Positions 21,242-33,737 of a stretch of DNA of 64,000 bases are shown here, one piece after another. The DNA is from Aphanomyces cochlioides. Its lineage: Eukaryota > Oomycota > Saprolegniomycetes > Saprolegniales > Verrucalvaceae. The notes under the pieces are model-generated. The model searched no databases. It saw only the letters and a list, made by a program, of their open reading frames with translations, and had not been told where the DNA came from. Positions within the stretch are counted from its first letter, which is position 1. Every line of letters begins with the position of its first letter. A program made the translations under genes and the position numbers. The DNA is taken from NCBI GenBank assembly GCA_019828595.1, contig JAHQRK010000010.1:372001-436000 (forward strand), read 5' to 3'.

Positions 21242-22209
21242 CGGGGTAAAATCCAAATTTTCCACTTTGATTGGCTAAAATTCATTTCAAACCACCCAAT
21301 CACTGATGCTTTTCTGCATTTCTCGAAAGGGCATCAACGGCGAAGATCGCATCTTCTCGCGCTCTTTCTCCGGGCATATCGTGCTTCCGTGCTTCCTGAA
21401 CCCCTCCCAACCTTGTAAGCTTGAAAGGAATCTCTTATGCAAGCATACTCCTGACACTGTGACCTCCTTCCTTGTGTGTGCCATGGTTTGGCGACTCTCA
21501 TCGTAAAGTCTCGAGAAAACGAATTGCTCATAACGAAGTTGTCCTCCCCTTTCGACGCAAGGACGAGTAAACTCTTGAGGTAAATTACTCTGAAGCCATG
21601 TGTGTCTCTCATATGTAATTGTAGGAAGCGTTGGAGAGCAAAATGCACCTCATATTTGACTGACAAATGGCATTACGTTTGGGGGATCTCCTCACGATGA
21701 TTTCTCCAACTCTGGACACCATCATGGCTCATGGAGCGTGCTCGAGTGAACCAACGTACAGAAGTAGCTTCATTCACAAACATTGACGTGGAAAAGAATA
21801 GCGGAATCATCGAAGATTTGATGATTTCTCCATTTATGTTGCAACGAAGCAGCCAAGCATGCAAGAGTCTTTGAGCCATTTCTCCAAGGATGATGCAACA
21901 GACCATACATTGAAAATTGGGTTCCTGTTGTTGACGGCCTTCCTCAGAGCATCTTTTATCTTGAATGCTGTCAAAGACTACGATGCTATCGATTTGATGG
22001 TCCATCCCTGTCTGCACGTCGGAAGCTTGGTCGATGCTACAGTGCCCAAATCTTAAAAAAATGTTTTCTCAATATTTTTTCATAATTTTTCAATATTTAA
22101 TAATTCCGAAAATAAATTGAAAAAAATTATTTGTCACACTAGAGCCAAGCAACACAAAAAGGTTGACGACACTCCAAAAAGCAGCGCTGGCGCACCTTCC
22201 CGACAGAAT
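21242..22209. other. Intergenic between SAS-6 and the ubiquitin protease
   Basis: Several ORFs of 60 to 115 codons occur on both strands (for example minus 21484-21287 and minus 22017-21673), but none shows a motif I recognise. 22050-22130 is extremely AT-rich and may be the protease promoter region. Confidence 0.4.
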
Positions 22210-25200
22210 ATGTGGGTGGTTGGCTTTGAAGTGACGTATGGACAAGCTCTAGCTCCTCCAGGATTCCGTCGAGTCACAAATCCACAAGGCGCTGCTGCTG
22301 AAATCGCGCCAGATACGTACTTATGGTACAAGACCCACACATCTCGATCCGAGACGGACGCGGCGATTCTGTCGATTCGAATCGATACACAAGACACAGT
22401 TGGCTTTGAGACGTTTCCAAAGCCCATTCTACGATCATCCCCAGATTCATACGACCCGATCTACCTCCTGTATTCATCCACGACTGATGTGGATGGACTT
22501 CTCCCCATCAAGGAGTTGAAAATCATTCCACACAACGAAGAAGACATTCCACAGGACTATGAATGGGTTCCGTGCAATGCCTCAACGACCAAGTCGCCCT
22601 GTATTGGACGCTTGTGCCTGAAGCGTGCAACAGCTGAGGAAGTCGATGCGTTCAATGCTGAAGAGGATCCGGCGTCGTTTATCACAAGGTACACGCAAGG
22701 CACTTGGCTTGATGTGTTTGATATTCTCACAAACAAATGGCGAACAGCTCAAGTCAAGACGAATACCGCGATCCATCCGTCACGCTCTTTGCCACCGAAT
22801 GCTCTCGTCCTGGTCTTACCGTTATATCGACCCAAGGAAATCGTTGTCCTTGCGTCACAAATTCGCACCCGCATTTCTCCATGCGGGTCTCAAACTAATC
22901 TTTACGAGTCTCCAGCATATCCGACAATGCGAGCTTCCTCAATGCGGCGACTTCTCTCTGCAGCGGACATTGGCGTGGTCCGTGAAACCCTCGACTTGAC
23001 GTTCTTTGACATGGACGAGACATACTTCAAATCCATCCTGCTGCCATTTGTCGAGGCATGTATGGCAGCGCCATGCCGCGAAATGGACGCCGCAGTCGCA
23101 ATGCAAGGCTTTCTCCACCATTGTTTGAAGCATTGGGTGGCGGCAGTCTTGGGGAAAACACTCGTTGTGCCTGCCGTCGAGCTCTACTTTGTCGCGCTGA
23201 TCAAGCTCATTGCGAATGGCTATGAAACTTGCGGCGCCTACTATCTCCCAGACGCCCATGCGCCCTCGTGGGAACGTGCTGTGGATTTAGAGCACACGCG
23301 CTACTTGATTAATTCCTCTGGAGCGTATCGAAGTGCGCCATGCCGCAGCCTCTACTACGTCGAGACAATGGAATATTTTTTCCAAACCGGTGGCTTACGA
23401 GCAATCGTCACGCGCTCAGAGCGACAAGAAGTCTCGATGGCAGAACTCAACACGTATTTGTCAATCTTGATGCATGTGAAGCCAATTCTCACGCCGACGC
23501 CCGCCGATATTGAAGACTTGACGCGCTTTTTCCACGCCGCGATCGATCGGATCCAAGAAGTTGCGCCAATTTATCTCCAGGACGACGATGGATTTGTCGA
23601 TGCTGCCTTGGATCGCCTCGACTCGCTCTATTCATCGTGGATGGAAAATGACATGCCATTTGTCGAACGACTGGAGCTTACACGGCTCCATGTCGCGCTT
23701 AAATACCTCTGGTGTCCATCGTTGAGCCATCAACTTGCTGGGATGAGTCAACTCCTGGACTGGGTCGACAAAGTCCAGCGCCACGAGGCTTTCCTGGCGA
23801 AACAAGCCGCCGCCGCGACTGCTACAAGCAACACCAATATTTCCAAGCAGCCCAAGAAACGCATCGGGTCGCTTCAACGCATCTCTGCGCTTTTAGCTGG
23901 CGACAAAGCTAGCCCCAACGCCGCTTCACCACCTCCTGAAGCTGCCACTGCGCGGTGGCTGCGTGCGTCTGTCTTGGCCAAGTGGATTGTTGATGCTTGT
24001 GTGCTTGAATTGATCTTGGGCGATCCGTCCGTCGTGACCGATCGCCGTCGGGATGCCCACATGGAAGTTTGGAAACGATGCACGCCGTTGCTCGTGCTTG
24101 TGTCGCAAAACGAGCTACTGACCAAATCTCATCTGACGCTGCTGTGGCGCCAGGCACGGAAACAAACAACGCGACGCAAAGTTGTCTACGACATGCTTCT
24201 CCAGCTAGCGTCGTCGATGGTCGTCCCTCTCCTCGATGCAATTGCAGACCTCGTGGGGCAGATTTCCCTCGACGAATATGACGGCCTGACGATCCATTTC
24301 CTCACTCGCATCACTCGCCTGGCGAATGGCAAAGCGCATCATCAGCGAACATCCTCCGTTGATGTCGAAACCCTCGACCGCGTCGCTGCTCTCGGTGTCA
24401 ACGTCCTCTGGACGGCGATTCAAGCTCGCAATCATCCCATGCATGCCGAATTTGTCGCCGCGTTCTCGACGCTCCTCCATGAAATGCACATTATCGAAGC
24501 TGCCCATGGCCGACGGAATACGCGCGACCAGTACATCCAGCAGTGCATTGTCGCCCTCGCAGCGGGCCTTCATCCCCCAGAACTGTCCATCGACTTGGCG
24601 CTGGCTGTTCTTCAAGCTGTCATTCAAGGCTACGTTCCTGACGACGTCGATTTGAGCTCGGTGTCGTCTGGTGTCGTCGCATCCGCCATGAAGAACGCCA
24701 TCAAAGTCCATCCACTAGATCCATTCATCCAGCATCTCGATTCCAAGTTTCAGCTGATCGAGATGGTCGTTGCTGTCCATCCGACGTGTCCAGCGCCATG
24801 CCTCGCTTTTCTTGCGTTCTTGCTAACACATTCCGGTCTTGTCTTGGACACTTCTCAAATCGACCGACTGTACACCAACGCCAAGAATTTGTCGCCGCGG
24901 GATTCCTTCTTCGAATGGCTCCTTCTCGCCCTTCCAGAGTGCGTTCCACCCGTCAAATCGGCCGTTCTCCCCGATGGATTTGTCAGCAACGGCGCCTTTG
25001 TCCAAGACGACCTCGAGCTCCTTTTTGCTTCAAAACTAGTCGCGCCGTCGATGGAAATCTACGAGTATCAATGCTTTGAACGACTCTTTCGCTACCTCAA
25101 TGGCGCCGCCCGCCGCCTCGTTGACGTTCATCTCATCAATGGTTTTGCCGTCGAAGCGCCGCTCGTCGATCTCACGGGGTACACGACTCTACTCGACATT

Positions 25201-28200
25201 TGCATGTCGTGTTCCTCGCCACGGGTGAGCTCATACGCTCAGCAATTCCTCGTCTACTTGCTGCTGCACATGACGGGGAAACAACTCAATCGTCAAGAAA
25301 TCTGGCTCCGCTTTGTCGAGTGGTGCATGGGCCAAGTCGATTCGATGGTCCGGCAGCCGTCTGCAGCGCCAGCGGTTTGCCGCCTCCTCGAACTCCTCGC
25401 CACTTTTCTCTTCCACGCTCAACCTCCAGAGCGCGACGCCATGGCAGCTCGTCGATTAAAAACTGAAGAGCTCATGGTGTACGTCAAGACCCAAGACGGT
25501 CGGACGAGTGCTCCAATCTGCTACACGATTCCTCGCACGTGTCTTGTCGGTGAATTGCGTGATCGCATCGCGGTGGACGTCGGCCATTTCGCCGAGGGAA
25601 TCCGAATGCTCACGGACACCAAAGTCAAGCTCACGGCGCAGTACCATGACATGCTCTCGCTTGACCAAGCTCAGGTTTTCAACGCGTCGGCGACAAGAAA
25701 GTCGTATATCGAAGTCATCGTGCTGAAGAAACCCGAGCAGGACACGATCGGCCATAAAAAGTCGACGGGATCGACAAAATGGATGACGACGCCGGACGCC
25801 ACGGCAGATTGGATCGCCGTGTCGTCGTGGCTTGCTTCGACGTGGCGCACGCAACTTCTAGATTGGCTGGAAGATCCTCAAATTTGCGACTCGGTGTGGC
25901 GTGTCCTCCTTCGTCTTCCTCGCGCATCCACTACAAACGAAATGACAAACCGCGGCGTCCAGTCGCTCCCAAATCTCGTGTACGAGCTCCAAGGCGGCCA
26001 GAGTCACGCGTTGTCAACCGTCGGTGCTGTCCATGTGCGTCAAGTCCTCCTGGAGCAAGCCACCGCTCTCACAAGTGCCAAGAACCTCTTGGTTTGGCAT
26101 GCTTGGACGCACATTTTCGATGCGCTTGACATGGCAATGCACCAAGAAGACATCGAATGGCCTGAACCGCCGAACGATCCCATTTGGATGCAAGTTCTCA
26201 CGAATGTCTTGAGCATCGTCCAGACGATCTTGGCGACGCCGACAGCTAGTCCAAGTGAGGAAGACGCTGGCAATTGTGCGCCACCACCAACGACCGTCGT
26301 CTACGCACCAGCGCCGCTCTTGGACAACGAAGAAAACGCACTGGAAAAAGTTCTCGTCCATGCCATGTCGTTGGTGTATCACATTGTTGTCGACCATGGC
26401 TGCTCTGCCCGTGCGCTCGTGACTCACAGCAGCACTGGAACAATTCTACTGCGGTCGCTCGAAGACGCATCGCCTTTGGTTCGTGCCGAGGCTGCCAAGA
26501 CGATCCGAAGTTTGTGCAACCAGTCGTTGAATCCGTCGTACGACGAAGTCTTTCCGTTCTGCGTCGACTTGCTGGCGTCGTACACTGGCGACGTGTATCA
26601 CTCGGATTTCTTTTACTTGTACGGCGACATTGTGGACAAGAACACATTGATGAGCTCGTTTGACCGCCCCAAGGCGATCGTGTCGCTCTTTGAACGGTTG
26701 CAATATCTCACAATCGTGGACGACAAGACGGACCACATCCTTGAAGGTTTACTCCACACGCTACTCTGTCTGTACGAGCAAACGCCCGACGTTCCTGACG
26801 AGGTCACCCACGAATTGATCCTCGAACTTTTCCACTGCTGCTTGTTCCCCGCGTCGTCGACCACGACGGCGAAATGTCGATCCAGTGGCTCGCGCTCGAT
26901 TGCGTTCCAGCTCTTGCTCGTGTGCGTTGATCGACCGAACGGATTACCGCTTGTGCTTGGTGTGATGATCAAGCAGCATTCGTTTGACCCGAAGCCCAAG
27001 AAGAAAGAATTGCCCAAGTCGAAATCGGCCATGCAGAGTCCAAAACCCGCTGCTCAGCTATCGCGTGGGCCGTTTGTCGGGCTGAAAAACCTCGGCTGTA
27101 CTTGTTATTTCAACACGGTGGTCCAGATGGGCTTCATGTTTGCGCCATTTCGAGAACTCGTGCTCTCGACGTTGAGCACGGACGAAACGTCGGTGCTCTT
27201 CCAATTGCAGTCGCTCTACGCCCACCTCAAGGGCAGCTCTCGGCCGTATATCAATCCGCTCGCATTGTTGTCCGTCTTGAAAACGAATTCTGGCGGCGCG
27301 GTCGATCTCAAGATGCAGCAAGACGCGAGTGAATTCTTGTCGTCCTTCTTGCAACAACTCGAGTCGGAGATCAATGGGAAGCTGCCCCACATTGAGAAGA
27401 AATTCCACCGCGCTCTCGGCGGCGTTTTCAGCAACGAATTAGTCGCCGAGGGCGATCGATACAGCGAACGCACTGAGCCTTTTCACTACATCTCAGTGGC
27501 GGTGCGCGATCGCAAAACGCTGCTCGAGTCGCTCGACAGTTGGGTCGAAGGCGACACGGTACTCTCGTCCATTTCAAGCTTGACTCAGCCTTTTTTCACG
27601 CGTCGTAGGTGAGCTACACTTGGGACAACGATGGTGAAAAGCATACGCTCGACACACACAAGCGCATTTCGATCCAAACTTTGCCCGAATGCTTGATCAT
27701 TCACTTGAAGCGCTTTGAGTTTGACTTTGAAACGATGCAGCAGTTGAAAATCCACGATCGATTTGAATTCCCCATGACGCTGGACATGCGACGGTATGGT
27801 CGACGGCCATGGTTTTATCTTGACTTTGGCATTAGATACACCAAGGAAGGCCAAGCTGCTCTACGACAACTGCACACAATTGACGCTTCCAACGCGTCGA
27901 TTGAATGGCGAGCGCCAGAGTACTACGAGTATGAACTTACGGGCACGATTGTCCACATGGGCACGGCGCATTCTGGCCATTATTACTGCTACTTGAAAGA
28001 CCCGACGACGACCAAGTGGTATGAATTCAACGACACACTCGTGTCGTCGTTCAACCCCGACAAGCTCGCCCAGGAATGCTTTGGAGGCTACGAAGACGAC
28101 TCTCAGAACATGAAGAACCGCAGTGCGTTCATGCTAGTCTATAATCGACGGAAACCCGCCGCGCCAATCTCTCGACCCGTGCGACCAACACGTCTACGTT

Positions 28201-29876
28201 CGATGGCTAGCGCTGCACTTGCTCTTCTAGCTACGATTCGATTGAAAGGATGGCGGCAGCAAAGTTTACCCACGGAGAAATCGATCCATCCGTCCATTTG
28301 GAACGCCATCGAGGCTGAAAATCGCACCTTTTGGCGCAAACAGTACGTCGCCGACGTGGCGTGCACGACGTTCACGTATGATCTCTTCCACGAGCGCAAT
28401 GGTGCTGAAGTCGACGCAGTGAAATTCCAAGCGTTCCAATTCGTCGCGACGTTTGTCTTTGGCACGTTGTGGCAATGTCGTGAAGTGGTGCGCATGTTCG
28501 AGTGGAAAGAAATGCTTTTGAAGTTGACCCACGACAACAAGCAAGGCGCCGCATGGTGGATCGCCACGCTCGGCTCGCATCCGATGCTGCTTTCGGACAT
28601 CTTGGTCTACCACGTTCAGCACGAAGTCCAGGAATTTGTCGCCGAAGTCACCGTGCGGTCCATGAAGCTCTGCTCGATTGACGAGTGCAAGCCGATGGTT
28701 GATCGCCTCGTGGTTGAATTTCCACATATTTTATCGTGCGACGCTGCCTTTGTCGTGTTGCTGCTGACATTTGCCGAGAAGGGCCGCGGCGCGTGCAAGT
28801 TGCTCGTCGAGGACCACCGACTCGTCGGTCTTCTCGTTCAAATGATGCTCACGGGCGACTTGGAACCGCCGCCGCAGGACGACGACGAGCAAGAGACTGA
28901 AGCCACGAATGGCCCACTCGTCCAAGCCTTCAAGCCGCCATTCAAGCAGCACAAGACGCTCGTCGGGAATGAAACGTTGCTGCAACTGGTTGCGCTTCTT
29001 TTGAGCCAGGTGAAGCCTCCTCGGCAAGATACGACGACGATGGAAATCACGGACAAGTTGGTCTTGACCGAGGAAGAGTGCGCTTTGCTGACGTCGAACG
29101 AGTGGATCGAGCTGCTCACCCATCGCGCACAGACGTTTGGCGCTGAAACGGCGCCATGGAGTGCGATCCTTGTCGCGCTCACGTGGGAATCGCTCGAGTT
29201 TTCACTGCGGTGGATCAATTATCTCATGGAAGCGATTGAGAAAGAAGACCACCATGAACTCAAGCCGTACTTTCGCACGCTCCGCGTCCTTCTGTCCGTG
29301 TCGGACTGGTTGGCCAACGAACGACTGGTGGAGGGCATGACGCAGTTGATTGCGATCATGGCGTCGCAGCAAAAATACTTTAAAGCAACGGAAACGACGA
29401 TCGACATGCTCTTGCGCATGGCGAAACGCAACCCAAAGGTCTGTCAGTGGCTTCATGCGAACCAAAGCAGTTGGGCGTGGACGGAAAAGTGGCTCCTGTC
29501 CCATCGTGGCGTCGAGGGCTATCTCCAGACGCACAAAACTGTCCTCGTCAAGCCGAATTCAACGAGTGCGTGGCGCGACGTCGCGGTGAACCACCCCGTC
29601 TTGGTGAAAAACATTGAAAAGTCGATTGTCAAGTTTGTGCCGCGGCTGCGGTCGCTCTTGGCGACGTCGGCGTTCTCGGACGAGCTGTACGACAGCGACG
29701 ACGATCCGCACCAACTGGTCGGTCGCCGAGTCAAAGTCAAGTGGGCCAAGGAGAAATGGTACTCTGGGCGCGTCGAGAGCTACGACCCCGCGTCGCGCGA
29801 GCATGTCGTCTTTTACGACGACGGCGACAAGAAGAGCTACAAAATGGCAGACAAGATCTTTGTCCGATTAGACTAA
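22210..29876 (+). CDS. Giant ubiquitin-specific protease (USP9X/USP24/USP34-like)
   Basis: Two exons, 22210-27558 and 27609-29876, with a 50-nt intron inside the catalytic domain, give 2,538 aa. The N-terminus resembles a MABP-type beta-prism (V-T-Y-G-Q-A-L-A-P-P-G-F, then D-T-Y-L-W-Y-K). A long helical-repeat region follows, with a ubiquitin-like segment at about 1085-1180. The USP domain starts near 1622: Cys box G-L-K-N-L-G-C-T-C1632-Y-F-N, L-I-I-H-L-K-R-F-E-F-D, His box H-S-G-H1907-Y-Y-C-Y, and F-N1924-D1925. A further helical region ends in a Tudor-like domain at about 2487-2537 (V-G-R-R-V-K-V-K-W, W-Y-S-G-R-V, F-Y-D-D-G-D). It should cleave ubiquitin from substrates. The start is the first ATG; an upstream exon ending near 22132 cannot be excluded. 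Large antisense ORFs reflect codon bias. Confidence 0.9.
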
Positions 29877-29920
29877 GTTATCAAAAACATTTCCACTGCT
29901 CTGGAGGTGCTGCTGCCTTG

Positions 29921-31030
29921 TCAGTGCGTTGGCGATGCCACGCCGTCAAAGCACGCGCTTGTTTCCCGCGACTGCATCATGGCCAATTCAGCATCTCGGC
30001 GGCGCTGCTTGGAGAGATAGAATGCGCCACCGCCCATGAGGACGGCAAACAAGACGACAATCCCAACCAAATACCCCGCCGTCGACGCTAAAGCACGCCG
30101 TAAAAGATGAGCTGGAGGCGTCGATGGTCAAACGTACCGGCGGCAGATTCGATCGACGACAGGTTCGTTTCAACGCAGACAACGTTCTCACCGAGGTATT
30201 TGATGTCTTGGACGCCACAGCCATTGAATTCAAAGTTGTTGAGCTGCAAGTCGACGTGCTGGGTCGTGGTATGCGTCGACAACGACGGCAGGCCATTGAG
30301 TTGCGTGACCGTGGCTTTCGAGAGCACGACGGATGCGAGCGGGTTGTCTGATAGATCCCTAGACAAGGAGATCGTTAGCGGACTCGTTCAAGGCCGTGGA
30401 AACAGTACAATGTGGTCAAAGTGGAGGGAAATGAAGTGTTTCGCATGGATGCGATGGCATTGCCTTGGAGGATTCTACGGGGCGATTAGCAAAAAGACAA
30501 GAGCGTAGAGAGGCTTACAAGGTAGTGAGGTTTGGAAAGTAGTTCCAGTTGATGTTTTCCATCGCGGCGAGCTCGTTATAGCTCACATCTCTATGGAACC
30601 ATAGTGAGTTAGCACGGACGAGCTCTATGGGATGCTTACAAGACTTGCAGCGACGACGGCAGGCAGAGCAGGTTCTCCATGCTGGATAGAGCGTTGTAGC
30701 TGAGATTCCTACAGATAGCGCCAAGTCGTGCGCTGCATCACCGACGTCAGAGTGCGTACAATCGAGTGAGAGGGGAGGCTTGGAGTCGAGTGCATTCAAT
30801 GGTGGTGATATCCATCTTGGAGGCATTTCTAACCAAGGCATCTGTCAGCCAAGAGTTGAAACAGGAGCGCTTACATCTCCCCCGAGGAGACAATCTCGAC
30901 TGGCGTCGTCTGCGTTCCATTGAGAGACTTGACAAAGCAGGGGGAGAGAGATGAGGGGCAGAGCGGCTCAAAGATATTCGCCACGGCGACAGTTGTCAGT
31001 AGCGACGAGGAGGTGGAATGTTTGGACCAT
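29921..31030 (-). pseudogene. LRR-transmembrane protein A, probably frameshifted
   Basis: Exons on the minus strand: 31030-30875, 30828-30760, 30708-30640, 30590-30519, 30358-30138 and 30087-29921. Single LRR exons read N-L-S-Y-N-A-L-S-S-M-E-N-L, D-V-S-Y-N-E-L-A-A-M-E-N-I and D-L-S-D-N-P-L-A-S-V-V-L. A membrane helix follows (Y-L-V-G-I-V-V-L-F-A-V-L-M-G-G-G-A-F-Y-L), then K-Q-R-R-R and a short tail ending S-P-T-H; no kinase. The exons sum to 754 nt, one base too many: the ATG frame M-V-Q-T-F-H-L-L-V-A-T and the secreted-part frame T-V-A-V-A-N-I-F-E-P differ by one within the signal peptide. Unless an alternative start exists, the gene is broken there. Middle exons are almost identical to gene B. 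Confidence 0.75.
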
Positions 31031-32093
31031 CTTGGGGGAGACGAGGGGAATTGCAAAGTTCAGGAAGAAGAGCACACAGGACGAGTTGGAGCTTGGACTA
31101 AAGAGCGCAAGATGCGGCTCCCCACTGTAATCGCGAGCGAGTATACGTAGTCACGTTGGGTGTGTGTCCACTGAGGGGACAGCACGAGCCCAGCTGGTCG
31201 GAATGTATACGCACAGGACAGACAAGTCAACGATTGCGGCAGGCGACGGCTCCACATCTGATGGAAATTCAACCGAGAAGTTCACTCTCGCATCGTCCGA
31301 CGTCAAGTTGAACCAACATGGAGAACGGAACGTTCAACGTCAAGATGCAAATTCTTACGGCAAAGTGCACTTTGGGGAGGAAAAAAAATCAACGTCGATG
31401 CATGGATTTCAGTCAACTGTGGTTCAATTTGACGACGAGTGGAGGGGTAGAGAGGTGGATGTCAAATTCACGCTTGGAGTTCCATCCTGCACTTGTTTGG
31501 TCGTCATGGCTGCTCTGTTGCGCACGTCGGAACATTTCCCGGCTTTGACGACGTGCAGCTTTCTCGCCACCCCTGAATCAAACCATTCTTCAAGTCAATG
31601 CTGGACATCTCAACGCTCTGCTGGAGCAGATGTGACGAACTTTCTTTCTGGTCGCTCTCTCTCTCTCTCTTGTGGGTTGCCCACCTGGGACTCTGTTGTT
31701 CTCGGGGAATTCGATCTGTTGTATACCTCCCCACGGGGCAAGTGGGTTCGCGCACAGGAGCGATAATTCCCCTCACAATCTTCCCCTCGTTGAGGCTTAC
31801 GACTGACAGGATCTGGTTCTTGAGGACATTCGCGTCGCCACGATCATCGTACTGAGAGTTTGTTCTATGAGTCGGATCAGCACGACAGTGTTCTTGCCGC
31901 CTATAACCTGAGCTCAAATGTCTTGACCAACGCGATTGAAGGCTTCCGTGTGCCGCCTTCTCTCTAGACTCCGTCCATCAGTTTGTCTACCTCATTGCCT
32001 TACATCTCGTTCAGGCTTAAGCTTCAATCTCTTCGAGGCGTTGACCCATTGCGGTTTTCTGTTTGAGATGTCAATGCTCCGCAACGTATCCTT
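31031..32093. other. Relic LRR sequence and a CT microsatellite
   Basis: No intact gene. On the plus strand around 31865-32090, short LRR-like strings appear in changing frames (Y-N-L-S-S-N-V-L-T-N-A-I near 31900; N-L-F-E-A-L-T near 32025), suggesting a decayed LRR gene. A CT dinucleotide run sits at about 31651-31671. The long plus frame 31164-31766 has no protein-family feature. Confidence 0.35.
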
Positions 32094-32327
32094 TCACGCT
32101 GTATGATACCCAAGATGCATTCGATTAGCTCCTTCGCGCTCGGGATATCTCGGCGACGACGCTCTGGTAGAGCTTCTTTCAGAGACAACGCTCGCCAAGA
32201 TCAAAGTCACCAATCCACCAAAAGTCGAGAGCAGTGTGAGCAGAAACGTGTCTCCCCAAGGCATAAGATACTGTACATCGCCGCCGACTACACAGTCTGG
32301 ACGATCAAGCCTCCGCCGCAGTTGCAT
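32094..32327 (-). pseudogene. Orphan transmembrane exon of an LRR-TM gene
   Basis: Minus-strand frame of 77 codons with a membrane helix (F-L-L-T-L-L-S-T-F-G-G-L-V-T-L-I-L-A) followed by a charged tail ending H-L-G-Y-H-T-A. Its position downstream of degraded LRR sequence and its likeness in layout to the last exons of genes A and B suggest the 3' exon of a third, dead copy. No LRR exon is joined to it. Confidence 0.35.
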
Positions 32328-32565
32328 CCATACGTTCTATCCTGCAAATGCATCTTTGTGTCGTTGTGCAGCACAATAGGAGTCATGACCCTCAGCGGTG
32401 TCCGCTGGGGGGGGAAGAAGGAATGGTGAAGTCGAGTTCCTCCCCAAACTGTAGAACGCGTTTATCCCCCTTAGCACAACAGAGGGGCCACGCTTCCCCC
32501 CCCCGTGGAGCATTGCGGTACGAAACGACCGGCAGTACTCAATATTCACTAAATTAATGATTAAC

Positions 32566-33707
32566 TTAAAAAAGCTTGGGAAGTGGAGTCTCCAGGACGA
32601 CATGTCGTGCAGATTCGAGGTCTTCACAGCACTCGCTCGTCCACGTGTCACGTTGCTCCATTGGCGTTTGTACTTGGCGCTGGTTCCGTCGCTTGGCAAC
32701 GAAACCGACAGCGCCAATCAAGATCGCAAAAAACACGACAAAAATGGCCAGATACCCCAAAGTTGACACTAAAGCTGCGTTAGGATCCCAAGCTGTACAT
32801 GGATTGACAATACCAAGTGCAGATTTGAGAGTTGGCTCCGTTTCAACGCAGACAACGTTCTCACCGAGGTATTTGATGTCTTGGACGCCACAGCCATTGA
32901 ATTCAACGTTGTTGAGCTGCAAGTCGACGTGCTGGGTCGTGGTATGCATCGACAACGACGGCAGGCCATTGAGTTGCGTGTACGTGGCTTTCGAGAGCAC
33001 GACGGATGCGAGCGGGTTGTCTGATAGATCCCTAGACAAGGAGATCGTCAGCGGACTCGTTCAAGGCCGTGGAAACAGTACAATGTGGTCAAAGTGGAGG
33101 GAAATGAAGTGTTTCGCATGGATGCGATGGCATTGCCTTGGAGGATTCTACGGGGCGATTAGCAAAAAGACGAGAGCGTAGAGAGACTTACAAGGTAGTG
33201 AGGTTTGGAAAGTAGTTCCAGTTGATGTTTTCCATCGCGGCGAGCTCGTTATAGCTCACATCTCTATGGAACCATAGTGAGTTAGCACGGACGAGCTCTA
33301 TGGGATGCTTACAAGACTTGCAGCGACGACGGCAGGCAGAGCAGGTTCTCCATGCTGGATAGAGCGTTGTAGCTGAGATTCCTACAGATAGCGCAAGTTT
33401 ATAAGCTGTCGAGATAACATGAGAGTGCGTACATTCGAGTGAAATTGGACGCTTGGAGTGTTTTGCAGTCCACGGTGTCGATACTCCTCTTGGTGGCATT
33501 TCTATGCATACGATGAGATTCCAGTCCAAACAAAAGTACGCACAAGCTCCCAATCGAGTCCATATCGATTGCAATCGGCGTAGCAGTTCCATTGGCAGTC
33601 ATAACACAGGCCGACGCGTTGGTCGACGGGCACGAGAGTGTCAATTTGTTGGCCCATGCTGATGCCATCATCGTGGCAAAGAGGGTCAATGTCGAGGTTT
33701 GGACCAT
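32566..33707 (-). CDS. LRR-transmembrane protein B
   Basis: Five exons (33707-33544, 33501-33433, 33381-33313, 33263-33192, 33031-32566) total 840 nt, 279 aa, in frame throughout. The signal peptide is M-V-Q-T-S-T-L-T-L-F-A-T-M-M-A-S-A-W-A. Single-LRR exons start with the same split codon: N-A-T-K-R-S-I-D-T-V, N-L-S-Y-N-A-L-S-S-M, D-V-S-Y-N-E-L-A-A-M, D-L-S-D-N-P-L-A-S-V. A Cys-containing cap comes next, then a membrane helix (L-G-Y-L-A-I-F-V-V-F-F-A-I-L-I-G-A-V), K-R-R-N and a 45-residue cytosolic tail without kinase. Likely a surface receptor or co-receptor; ligand unknown. Unlike gene A, the tail exon has no intron before the membrane helix. Confidence 0.82.
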
Positions 33708-33724
33708 TGTTGTCGTTGCGTGTC

Positions 33725-33737
33725 AAGGTTGAAAATG
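33725..33737 (-). promoter_or_regulatory. Inr-like element before LRR gene B
   Basis: Minus-strand CATTTTCAACCTT, similar to CATTYY-N-CAWTTT, lies 17 bp before the ATG of gene B. Confidence 0.35.

Noticed and set aside
21287..21484. 65-codon minus-strand ORF upstream of SAS-6
   Set aside because: Looks orderly and starts with ATG, but has no recognised motif and no promoter match. Left unannotated as a gene.
22582..29804. Many long antisense and alternative-frame ORFs over the ubiquitin protease
   Set aside because: They follow from the codon bias of the real gene and contain no conserved motif.
31164..31766. 200-codon plus-strand ORF
   Set aside because: Composition is irregular and no domain is visible; the surrounding sequence looks like decayed LRR DNA and a CT microsatellite. 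Probably chance.
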